From positions 113,501-177,500 of the forward strand of contig NZ_AP021887.1 in NCBI RefSeq assembly GCF_009731465.1: DNA of 64,000 nucleotides, read 5' to 3'. Source of the DNA: Streptococcus sp. 116-D4. GTDB lineage: Bacteria; Bacillota; Bacilli; Lactobacillales; Streptococcaceae. Shown piece after piece: positions 39,767 to 46,808 of this stretch; the first letter of the stretch is position 1, and every line of letters begins with the position of its first letter. Under the pieces are notes generated by a model that did not search any database, was not told where the DNA came from, and was given only the letters and a program-made list of their open reading frames with translations. A program made the translations under genes and the position numbers.

Positions 39767-39781
39767 AAATTTATGTAATGA

Positions 39782-39818
39782 AAAAAGATAAGGTAATTTT
39801 TGAACCTTATCTTTTTAT
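39782..39818. terminator. Bidirectional terminator between rhomboid gene and galU
   Basis: AAAAAGATAAGGT and ACCTTATCTTTTT form a perfect 13-bp stem with A and T tracts, between convergent genes. Confidence 0.92.
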
Positions 39819-39819
39819 G

Positions 39820-40719
39820 TTATTCTTTCTCAGCCAATTCTTTTCCCAGTTGGATGAGGTAATCTTTCAAGTCATCTTTGACTTGTGGGTGCTTGAGGGC
39901 GTAGTCAATAGATGTTTTCATAAAGCCAAACTTATCCCCAACGTCGTAACGAGCTCCTATAAATTCACGAGCGAAAACACGTTGTGTTTTATTGAGCGTA
40001 TCAATCGCGTCGGTAAGTTGGATCTCATTTCCAGCGCCAGGAGCTTGCTTTTCGAGAATATCAAAAATTTCTGGTGTGAGAAGATAGCGTCCGATGATTG
40101 CCAAATCACTTGGAGCCTCTTCTGGAGCTGGTTTTTCAACGAAAGTTTCGACACTATAGAGACCATTGATGCCTTCTCCTTGAGGCGCTATAACTCCATA
40201 TGCTGAAACTTCTTCATGAGGGACAGGCATAACAGCGATTGTTGATGCATGAGTCGTCTCGTAATCGTTCATCAATTGTTTTGTCAAAGGAATAGCACGT
40301 TCATCTGTGATATCCATTAGGTCGTCACCAAGCATGACAACGAAGGGCTCATTTCCTACAAAAGCTTTGGCTTGTAAGACAGCATCTCCAAGACCACGAG
40401 GATGACTTTGTCGGATAAAGTGAAGGCGCATACCAGTTGCCTCATCTACCAATTTTAACAAATCCGTTTTGCCTTTTTCTTTGAGATTGTACTCAAGCTC
40501 AAAGTTTGAGTCAAAGTGGTCTTCAATAGAACGTTTTGATTTACCAGTGACAACCAGAATATCTTCAATACCTGATTTGAGAGCTTCCTCTACGATAAAT
40601 TGGATAGTTGGTTTGTCTACAATTGGCAACATTTCTTTGGCAAGGGCCTTGGTTGCTGGTAGAAATCGAGTTCCAAGTCCAGCAGCAGGGATGACTGCCT
40701 TTCTAACTTTTGATGTCAT
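39820..40719 (-). CDS. galU: UTP-glucose-1-phosphate uridylyltransferase
   Basis: A 299-residue nucleotidyltransferase that makes UDP-glucose for capsule, glycolipid and galactose metabolism. N-terminal [20 protein letters not shown] is the nucleotide-binding signature, followed by [28 protein letters not shown] and [11 protein letters not shown]. It starts 21 nt after gpsA on the same strand, an arrangement conserved in streptococci. Confidence 0.97.
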   Translation of the reverse strand: MTSKVRKAVIPAAGLGTRFLPATKALAKEMLPIVDKPTIQFIVEEALKSGIEDILVVTGKSKRSIEDHFDSNFELEYNLKEKGKTDLLKLVDEATGMRLHFIRQSHPRGLGDAVLQAKAFVGNEPFVVMLGDDLMDITDERAIPLTKQLMNDYETTHASTIAVMPVPHEEVSAYGVIAPQGEGINGLYSVETFVEKPAPEEAPSDLAIIGRYLLTPEIFDILEKQAPGAGNEIQLTDAIDTLNKTQRVFAREFIGARYDVGDKFGFMKTSIDYALKHPQVKDDLKDYLIQLGKELAEKE

Positions 40720-40740
40720 AAGAATCCTTTCTCTAGAGGG

Positions 40741-41757
40741 TTAAGACCACTCATTTTCTGCTTTAAATTCATTGTTCATGATGTCATAAATGGCATCTTT
40801 GATATTGGTTCCGTGGTAAATAACTTGGTAAATGGCCTGTGTAATGGGCATATAGACTCCAAGTTCTTGGGCTAGTTCATAGGCTGCTCGAGTCGTTGAA
40901 ATTCCTTCGATTACCATGCCCATATTGGCTTCGATATCGGCTAGAGATTCTCCACGACCAAGAGCATCTCCAGCTCTCCAGTTACGAGAGTGGATGGAAG
41001 TTCCCGTTACGATCAAGTCTCCTACACCGGATAAGCCACTATAGGTCAATGGACTGGCCCCAAGTGCTACTCCTAAGCGGGTAATTTCTGCCAAACCTCG
41101 AGCGATGATGGCTGCCTTAGCATTGTCACCAAATCCCAAACCATGTAAAGCTCCAGCACCGACAGCAATAATATTTTTGAGAGCACCAGCAGTTTCAACC
41201 CCGATAACATCCGTATTGGTATAAAGTCGGAAGTAGTGATTACTAAAGAGCTCCTGAACGTATTGAGCTGTTTGTAAATTCTTAGAAGCAGCAGTGATTA
41301 AAGTCAGGTCACGAACAATGGTTTCTTCCGCATGACTAGGTCCTGAAACAACGACAATATCACTGCGGAGATGTTCAGGAATTTCTTCTTCAAGGATGGT
41401 TGATAATCGTTTATGGCTATCAGGCTCTAATCCCTTTGATGCGTGCATGATGATAGTCTTATGGTCTAAGGTTTTTGCAACTTGTTGGGCAACAAGTCGT
41501 GTCACTTTTGTTGGGACAACAAACAAAATCGCATCTACATCTTTTAATGTCTTTGCTAAGTCGGTGTAGGCAATGATATTTTCATCTAGAACGACATCTT
41601 TAAAGTAGTGTTTGTTAGTATGATTGGTATTAATTTCATTGATTTGCTCGGGAAGATTTCCCCAAATACGTACCTCGTGTCCATTGTCATTTAAGACTTG
41701 TGAAAGGGCAGTTCCCCAAGAACCAGGCCCCAAGACGGCGACGGTTTGTTTTTCCAT
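40741..41757 (-). CDS. gpsA: Glycerol-3-phosphate dehydrogenase [NAD(P)+]
   Basis: A 338-residue enzyme that reduces dihydroxyacetone phosphate to sn-glycerol-3-phosphate for phospholipid and teichoic acid synthesis. N-terminal Rossmann motif [15 protein letters not shown], then [11 protein letters not shown] and the catalytic lysine region [22 protein letters not shown] precedes the ATG on the minus strand, and an extended -10 (TGTGATAAAAT) lies near 41790. It heads the gpsA-galU operon. Confidence 0.97.
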   Translation of the reverse strand: MEKQTVAVLGPGSWGTALSQVLNDNGHEVRIWGNLPEQINEINTNHTNKHYFKDVVLDENIIAYTDLAKTLKDVDAILFVVPTKVTRLVAQQVAKTLDHKTIIMHASKGLEPDSHKRLSTILEEEIPEHLRSDIVVVSGPSHAEETIVRDLTLITAASKNLQTAQYVQELFSNHYFRLYTNTDVIGVETAGALKNIIAVGAGALHGLGFGDNAKAAIIARGLAEITRLGVALGASPLTYSGLSGVGDLIVTGTSIHSRNWRAGDALGRGESLADIEANMGMVIEGISTTRAAYELAQELGVYMPITQAIYQVIYHGTNIKDAIYDIMNNEFKAENEWS

Positions 41758-41859
41758 GTTTTCCTCCTTGATAGAGTTCTCTTCTTATTTTATCACATTC
41801 TAGGGGATTTTGCACTTGCATTGCTGGGGAGTGGTTGCTTTGTTACTTGAAAAATATAC

Positions 41860-41892
41860 AAAAACCGAGCCTAAGTATTAAAGTCTTAGGCT
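41860..41892. repeat. 33-bp direct repeat, left boundary of cassette 2
   Basis: AAAAACCGAGCCTAAGTATT continuing to GTCTTAGGCT, identical to 45963-45995. Here the stem is broken after GGCT (followed by TTAGTTC), while the right copy continues into a full terminator. The rest of 41758-41963 holds the extended -10 TGCTATAAT (41924-41932) for the regulator gene. Confidence 0.88.
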
Positions 41893-41963
41893 TTAGTTCT
41901 GACAGATAGTTTGATTCAGTATATGCTATAATAGAGGTAAACAACTCAGGAGGTTCTTGTAGG

Positions 41964-42884
41964 TTGCGAGAGTTTGGCGAAAAAATTAAAAGATTACGTT
42001 TGGCTAAAAAAATCAGTCGTTCAGAATTTTGTGGTGATGAGTCTGAATTAAGTATTCGTCAATTAATTAGAATTGAAAATGGAGAATCCAGACCAACACT
42101 AACAAAGTTAAAATATATCGCTGAACGTTTGGGGGTTGAAGATTACAAGTTGATGCCAAGTTATATAGAGTTGGATAAGGAATATCTAGAATTGAAGTAT
42201 TTCTTGATGAGGACTCCTACATACGAAGATGAAACTATCGCCCAAAAGAAAGAGAGTGTTTTTGATAAGATTTTTGAAGAATATTATGATAGACTTCCTG
42301 AGGAAGAAAGATTTATCATAGATGTTTTACAAGCATATGATGATTTTGGTTGGTGGAATGATGATAGCAATTTAGGAATGATTTTACAAGAGTATTTCGA
42401 TCACATTTTGTTGAAATCAAAATATGAAGTTAACGATATTTTAATCATAAAGCTATTTTTGGTAAGATTAGTACACCAAGATACGATAATAGATGAGATT
42501 GAAGTGAATACCTTCCTAGTAATAGCTGATAAAATTTTACAACAAGTTGAGATGTTTGATATTGAATATTCATTTCTAATCAGAGATTCATTACTTTTGT
42601 TGTTAGGAATATTTGAAAAAATTACTAATTACAGTCAATTTGAAGATATTCTTTACAAATTAAATGAAATTACCTCAAAATCATACGACTATCAGAAAAA
42701 ACCAATTATTCGACTATGGGAGTGGCGCTATGCATTATTTGTAAAAAAAGATTATCCAGTAGCTGAAAATTATTTTCAAGAAGCAAAAATATTTGCTAGA
42801 ATGATTGATAATAATCATTTGATAGAACAGCTAGAAAAACAATGGCAATATGACCTCCAGGATTTTTTTAAAAATAAACATTAG
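41964..42884 (+). CDS. PlcR/TprA-like peptide-sensing regulator, cassette 2
   Basis: A 306-residue protein clearly related to the two regulators of cassette 1: XRE domain (FGEKIKRLRLAKKISRSEFC, ELSIRQLIRIENGES), then YDRLPEEERFIIDVLQAYDD, which matches the YDQLPEDEQ...VLQAIDD block of the others, and a helical repeat C-terminus (KKDYPVAENYFQEAKIFARM). It starts with TTG at 41964, supported by a perfect AGGAGG 10 nt upstream. A terminator and the micro-ORF operon follow, in the same direction. Confidence 0.87.
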   Translation: MREFGEKIKRLRLAKKISRSEFCGDESELSIRQLIRIENGESRPTLTKLKYIAERLGVEDYKLMPSYIELDKEYLELKYFLMRTPTYEDETIAQKKESVFDKIFEEYYDRLPEEERFIIDVLQAYDDFGWWNDDSNLGMILQEYFDHILLKSKYEVNDILIIKLFLVRLVHQDTIIDEIEVNTFLVIADKILQQVEMFDIEYSFLIRDSLLLLLGIFEKITNYSQFEDILYKLNEITSKSYDYQKKPIIRLWEWRYALFVKKDYPVAENYFQEAKIFARMIDNNHLIEQLEKQWQYDLQDFFKNKH

Positions 42885-42947
42885 AAAATAAAAAAGTGAC
42901 AAAAATGTCACTAGTTAAAAAGACCGAGAGAAAGTTTTCGAAATCAT

Positions 42948-42995
42948 AAAAACGCATGATATCAGGTGTTTAAAAACTTGATATTATGCGTTTTA
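42948..42995 (+). terminator. Terminator after the cassette 2 regulator
   Basis: AAAACGCATGATATCA and TGATATTATGCGTTTT form a long stem with one mismatch and a T-tract. A smaller hairpin AGTGACA-AAAA-TGTCACT precedes it at 42895-42912. Confidence 0.85.
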
Positions 42996-43055
42996 TCATT
43001 TAAAGAGTTATTATGTTTTTCCCTTAGATTGAGTTCGTATCGAGTTCCTTTTTAT

Positions 43056-43139
43056 ACTAATTGAGTACTTATTAGTAGATAAGTTGTTGAAATTAGTGAC
43101 ATTTATGACCTTGGAGAATGAGCAACATAGAAGTATAAT
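43056..43139 (+). promoter_or_regulatory. Promoter of the micro-ORF/ABC operon with upstream dyad
   Basis: TTGGAG (43111-43116), a 17-nt spacer, then TATAAT (43134-43139), 30 nt before the micro-ORF. Upstream, ACTAATTGAGTACTTATTAGT (43056-43076) has perfect outer arms ACTAAT/ATTAGT around AGTACT. It sits about 35 nt above the -35, where an activator such as a PlcR-type protein could bind. Confidence 0.65.
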
Positions 43140-43169
43140 AATCCTGTAGAAAAAATAAGGAGAGAATAT

Positions 43170-43211
43170 ATGTTAGTGCTAGTTGTTGCCATTTTTTGGA
43201 TTTATAAATAA
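43170..43211 (+). CDS. 13-residue hydrophobic micro-ORF, candidate signalling peptide
   Basis: MLVLVVAIFWIYK, preceded by AAGGAGAG 7 nt upstream of the ATG, which is the best ribosome binding site in the neighbourhood. It is the first reading frame of the transcript from TATAAT 43134-43139 and ends 22 nt before the ABC ATPase start. Length, hydrophobicity, a Trp near the end and a single C-terminal Lys recall short hydrophobic streptococcal pheromones. The regulator next door is of a peptide-sensing family. Function is inferred; it could also be a leader peptide. Confidence 0.65.
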   Translation: MLVLVVAIFWIYK

Positions 43212-43233
43212 TAAAGATAGAACGGGAAGATCT

Positions 43234-43902
43234 ATGTTAGAACTAAAAAATATTAGTAAAAGTTACGGACAAGGGACGCTAAAAAATAATGTCTTAAGAG
43301 AAATAAATTTTAAGGTAGTTGAAGGAGAATTTGTATCGATAATGGGACCATCAGGTTCGGGCAAATCGACATTTATCAATATTTTGGGACTGATTGATTC
43401 TGAATTTGAAGGAGAATATATATTAGACGGAAAAAGTATTGAGAAGTTAAATGAAAATCAACAAGCAAGTTACCGTAATTGTGATATTGGATTTGTTTTT
43501 CAACAATTTCATCTTATTGATGAGTATACTGTTAAAGAAAATATTTTATTATCTTTCCTATATTCTGACCAACAGCCAGATATAGAATACATTGATAGTT
43601 TATTACAAGACTTAGGACTTATAGATAAGATGAATGAGTACCCAAGTCATTTATCAGGCGGACAGAAGCAACGAGTTGCTTTAATTAGAGCTCTTGCTCA
43701 TAAACCTAGATTTCTTATAGCGGATGAACCTACAGGTGCATTAGATGAGAAAAATAGGAATGAGATATTGCAAATTCTACAAAATTTGAATCATTATGGA
43801 ACGACAATTATTGTAGTAACTCACGATGAGTTTGTTGCCAGTTATTGTAGAACAAGGTATCGAATGAAAAATGGGTATCTAACATCTGAAGGAGAAGGAT
43901 GA
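43234..43902 (+). CDS. ABC transporter ATP-binding protein, MacB/LolD type
   Basis: A 222-residue ATPase with Walker A GPSGSGKST, Q-loop FVFQQFHLIDEYTVKENI, signature LSGGQKQRVALIRAL and Walker B LIADEPTGALD. It belongs to the group that pairs with FtsX-type permeases and commonly exports or resists antimicrobial peptides. ATG 43234 is preferred over the open frame from 43183, which overlaps the micro-ORF. The permease starts 1 nt after its stop. Confidence 0.93.
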   Translation: MLELKNISKSYGQGTLKNNVLREINFKVVEGEFVSIMGPSGSGKSTFINILGLIDSEFEGEYILDGKSIEKLNENQQASYRNCDIGFVFQQFHLIDEYTVKENILLSFLYSDQQPDIEYIDSLLQDLGLIDKMNEYPSHLSGGQKQRVALIRALAHKPRFLIADEPTGALDEKNRNEILQILQNLNHYGTTIIVVTHDEFVASYCRTRYRMKNGYLTSEGEG

Positions 43903-43903
43903 C

Positions 43904-45058
43904 ATGAAGTTTAAAAAGCTGTTAATAGATACTCTAAAGCTGTTAAAGAGGAATAAAAGACAAAGTATTCTGACATCCTTAGCCATCACAGTGGCAACAT
44001 TTGTTTTATTAGTAATACTATCAAGTTCTTCCTATACAACTTCTACATTAGGTAATGATTTAAAGATAGAAGAAGACACAGCAACAATGACTTATACGCC
44101 TCAGAATATATTGGATATTAGAGGGTTTACACAGGAAGATAAACAATTGGTTGAGCAAACTATTGGAAAACATGCAAGACTTTCTTCCAGCTCTTATGCT
44201 TTGTATGCTGAAACGTATTTTAATGATTCTAAGCAGAATCTTAGTTTTCGAACATTAGGCGATTTGAATAAGAATGGTTTAGTTGTGCCTGCTTTATTAA
44301 AAGGAAGAACATTAGAGGAACTAGATGGAGGTGTCGCTATTAGCGATAAGGCTCTCATGTTATTGACTAGAAAGAAAAATATTGAAACTTTTTTAGGAGA
44401 GACTATCAATATATCTGGAAAAGAATATCTAATTCAGGCAATATATTATGGATCAGCTGTTAATGAAAGATTACCTTCTTTATTGGTTACCAATGAAATC
44501 AAAGAGTTACTTTTAGGAGGAAGGGAATATTTTGATGAATTAGTAGTAGAAACTAATCAGTTGGAGAATATTAATAAGGCTTTATCTGCTTTAGATACTT
44601 ATGGAATATTCCGCAAGGAAGGAACTTATGGATATATAGATAATAGAAGGGTATATGAGGAAACAAAGGCCCAAGCTACTACAATATTAAATTTCATTGC
44701 ACTTTTATCTAGTATTTCAATTTTTGTAGCTGGTTTTGGGGTTATGAATGCTATGTTGTCTTCTGTTAGCGAACGTAGCAAGGAGATAGCCATTCGTCGA
44801 GCTTTAGGGGCTAAAAAATCTGATATTTATCAATCGTATATGATGGAGGGGATTCTTTTATCGCTTCTGGGAGCTATAACTGGTATTGGAGTAGCGATAT
44901 TATTTGTTGTTTTAATGAACATGAGTGGTTTTGTTACGACATTAACTCTGGATCATATTTTGATTACTCTATTCACAACGGGTGTATTTGGAATTGTATT
45001 TAGTATTATGCCTGCAATGGTTGCAGCAAATAAAAATGTTATTGAAGGTCTAAGGTAA
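43904..45058 (+). CDS. FtsX/MacB-type ABC transporter permease
   Basis: A 384-residue protein: one N-terminal membrane helix (SILTSLAITVATFVLLVIL), an extracellular MacB-like domain (about 45-250) and three C-terminal helices, with SSVSERSKEIAIRRALGAKK as the conserved cytoplasmic loop. This four-helix topology is that of MacB permeases. GGAGAAGG is upstream of the ATG. It partners with the preceding ATPase; the substrate may be the micro-ORF peptide or an antimicrobial peptide (inference). Confidence 0.92.
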   Translation: MKFKKLLIDTLKLLKRNKRQSILTSLAITVATFVLLVILSSSSYTTSTLGNDLKIEEDTATMTYTPQNILDIRGFTQEDKQLVEQTIGKHARLSSSSYALYAETYFNDSKQNLSFRTLGDLNKNGLVVPALLKGRTLEELDGGVAISDKALMLLTRKKNIETFLGETINISGKEYLIQAIYYGSAVNERLPSLLVTNEIKELLLGGREYFDELVVETNQLENINKALSALDTYGIFRKEGTYGYIDNRRVYEETKAQATTILNFIALLSSISIFVAGFGVMNAMLSSVSERSKEIAIRRALGAKKSDIYQSYMMEGILLSLLGAITGIGVAILFVVLMNMSGFVTTLTLDHILITLFTTGVFGIVFSIMPAMVAANKNVIEGLR

Positions 45059-45086
45059 TGATGGATGTGAATTTAAAGGAGGTAGA

Positions 45087-45503
45087 ATGAAATTTACAAA
45101 AATAGATAGAGTATTTTCTCTATTGCTAATTGTGGAATTTACAATATGTTTTTTTACACTAGATAATTTTAATCTTTTTCAATTTATGCTGTTTGTACAA
45201 ATTATACCATCAATATTATTAGCTTTGTTATCGGGAAGTATTTCTTCTAGAAGTAAGCACAGCTGGGTGTTATTAATTATTTTTGGAATAATCTATGCTT
45301 TAATGATGTTTGGAATTTTCAGAGTTACTCCTATGACGCTTATAGAACAAAATACGATTCAATCTGAAACTTCCGTATTTACATTCAATAGAAATTTACA
45401 GTTAGGAACTTATTTTGGATTTTTCCTACAGGAATTTTTACTAGGAGCTTTTATTTGCACTATTTCAAAATGTTTTGGGAGAATTAAACAAGGGAAATTT
45501 TAA
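45087..45503 (+). CDS. Four-helix membrane protein of cassette 2
   Basis: A 138-residue protein with four hydrophobic helices (VFSLLLIVEFTICFF, FMLFVQIIPSILLALL, WVLLIIFGIIYALMMFGIF, FFLQEFLLGAFICTI). AAAGGAGG precedes the ATG. Its stop overlaps the next small reading frame (TAATG). No family is recognised. As the last large gene of the transporter operon it may be an immunity protein or a transporter subunit. Confidence 0.8.
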   Translation: MKFTKIDRVFSLLLIVEFTICFFTLDNFNLFQFMLFVQIIPSILLALLSGSISSRSKHSWVLLIIFGIIYALMMFGIFRVTPMTLIEQNTIQSETSVFTFNRNLQLGTYFGFFLQEFLLGAFICTISKCFGRIKQGKF

Positions 45504-45547
45504 TGAAGCCTGCATTAAAAAGAAGAATTGCTTCTGCAGTTATTTAG
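45503..45547 (+). CDS. 14-residue cationic micro-ORF, translationally coupled
   Basis: MKPALKRRIASAVI begins in TAATG, overlapping the stop of the four-helix protein, an arrangement that allows reinitiation. It is basic at the front and hydrophobic at the back. It could be a real micropeptide, or the relic N-terminus of a lost gene. No independent ribosome binding site. Confidence 0.3.
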   Translation: MKPALKRRIASAVI

Positions 45548-45576
45548 AAAATTATATTATTGAAATGGTGTAACAT

Positions 45577-45885
45577 TTGGAGAAAATTATTTTTGAACGA
45601 AAAAGATTTGAGTATGTCGGTTCTAAGAGAAAACAAGTAAAGGACTTTATGATTCTAAAAAATTTCATGTCCAAGACAATTCAAGTTGAAATCAGAGTGG
45701 AGGGATACTTGTTAGACCTTCTTATTTTAAAAGGGATGAGTACAGAATTTTATAATTTAGATTTTCTTTCTTTGCCCTATGATGTCAATATAGATGTGAA
45801 AGAAGTTGTAGAGGATGTTGATTTAACAGTCTATAAGAATAGTAAGTATAGGAAGTTTGATTTCTTTAAAAATATTTGTAAATGA
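45577..45885 (+). CDS. Small protein of the KDY/KDF family, cassette 2
   Basis: A 102-residue soluble protein read from TTG 45577; the start is uncertain because no clear ribosome binding site is visible. VKDFMILKN...YLLDLLILK aligns without gaps with VKKDYLIIKN...KLLKLVLLL of the 73-residue protein at 25518-25739. It is last in the cassette 2 operon, while its relative is first in the cassette 1 transporter operon. Unknown family; a link to the ABC systems is inferred from the shared context. Confidence 0.65.
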   Translation: MEKIIFERKRFEYVGSKRKQVKDFMILKNFMSKTIQVEIRVEGYLLDLLILKGMSTEFYNLDFLSLPYDVNIDVKEVVEDVDLTVYKNSKYRKFDFFKNICK

Positions 45886-45962
45886 TATTTTTGAAAGTCT
45901 ATCCATCCTTATATTAGAATTGCTACAACAAGTTTTCAACACTTGTTTCAATTGAACATACT

Positions 45963-46008
45963 AAAAACCGAGCCTAAGTATTAAAGTCTTAGGCTCGGTT
46001 TTGATATT
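45963..46008. terminator. Bidirectional terminator; its first 33 bp form the right cassette 2 repeat
   Basis: ACCGAGCCTAAG - 9-nt loop - CTTAGGCTCGGT with A and T tracts, a perfect 12-bp stem. It serves both cassette 2 (plus strand) and the small minus-strand gene at 46028. Positions 45963-45995 are identical to 41860-41892. Confidence 0.9.
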
Positions 46009-46027
46009 CCTTAAAGAATAGCTCGGT

Positions 46028-46273
46028 TTATTTCAATTGATCTGTAATGTCTTTTGATAGCAACATTCCTAGATGATAAGTTTTATTGATGTAAGCAATG
46101 ACATCATTGATATTTTCAGTCGTTTGAATTTTCTCTTTGATGTCAGCCCTAAATGTTTCATCCTTTAAAAGTTGTTCTTGGTATAGTCTTTGAAGTCGTT
46201 CTTTCTCGTACTTATTGAGCAGAAAAAGAAACACCAAGCTAATCACAACGAGGATATAAGCATATTGGCTCAT
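46028..46273 (-). CDS. Small single-helix membrane protein
   Basis: An 81-residue protein with an N-terminal membrane helix (YILVVISLVFLFLLN) and a charged cytoplasmic helical part (KYEKERLQRLYQEQLLKDET ... NDVIAYINKTYHLGMLLSKD). The open frame extends to 46360, but ATG 46273 has GGGAGA upstream and avoids the hairpin array. It lies between cassette 2 and the array, and shares the terminator at 45963-46008. Function unknown. Confidence 0.75.
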   Translation of the reverse strand: MSQYAYILVVISLVFLFLLNKYEKERLQRLYQEQLLKDETFRADIKEKIQTTENINDVIAYINKTYHLGMLLSKDITDQLK

Positions 46274-46318
46274 AGGAAATCTCCCTGTATGATAAAGAAG
46301 TAGTAGTGAATAGATTGA

Positions 46319-46800
46319 ATTAGTGAAGCGCCTAACCAAATTCCTGATAGGGTTTGACATTCGTTACTTAGATTGCCTTGCATCCTAGTGACTTGAAGAT
46401 TACCACCAGCCACTAAGCCAATTAATAGATTTGGTTGACCAATTTAGTGAGGCGTTTAGACAAGTATCTCTAATTACGACGTAAAGCAGTTAGCTAGTCC
46501 GCATATAAGCGGCTAGCGTCTAACAATTAAAAACTTTAGTTCCAGTAACTTTAAGATTACGACGTCTTTCGGTAGAAATCGATAATATTTCTATCGAAAG
46601 ACTAGTGAAGCGCCTAGCCAAATCTCTAATAGGATTTGGAGTTAGTTATTTAGACTACTTTACAATAAAGTGATTAAAAGATTACGACATGAGCCTAACC
46701 AAATCGATATTATTTGGTTAGGTGAATTAGTGAAGCGTTTAGGCAATTCGCCATATAGCGATTGCCGTCAAGAGACTAGGAACTTTAGTTCCAGTCTCTT
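46319..46800. repeat. Array of hairpin modules with ~125-nt periodicity downstream of argS
   Basis: A non-coding stretch built from two short conserved motifs, TAGTGAAGCG (46321, 46445 with one change, 46603, 46728) and GATTACGAC-like (46398, 46472, 46555, 46680), each followed by a stem-loop whose sequence varies. Examples are TCTTTCGGTAGAAAT/ATTTCTATCGAAAGA (from 46565), CCTAACCAAAT/ATTTGGTTAGG (46694-46722), GGCAATTCGC/GCGATTGCC (46742-46766) and AAGAGACT...AGTCTCTT (46771-46800). No open reading frame, tRNA or known repeat type was recognised. Confidence 0.75.
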
Positions 46801-46808
46801 GTAACGAT

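Noticed and set aside
39763..40206. 147-codon plus-strand frame after the rhomboid gene
   Set aside because: It runs antisense through galU and across the bidirectional terminator; galU is certain.
46319..46800. CRISPR array
   Set aside because: The conserved motifs are only about 10 nt, the intervening DNA is self-complementary rather than unique spacers, and no cas genes are nearby.
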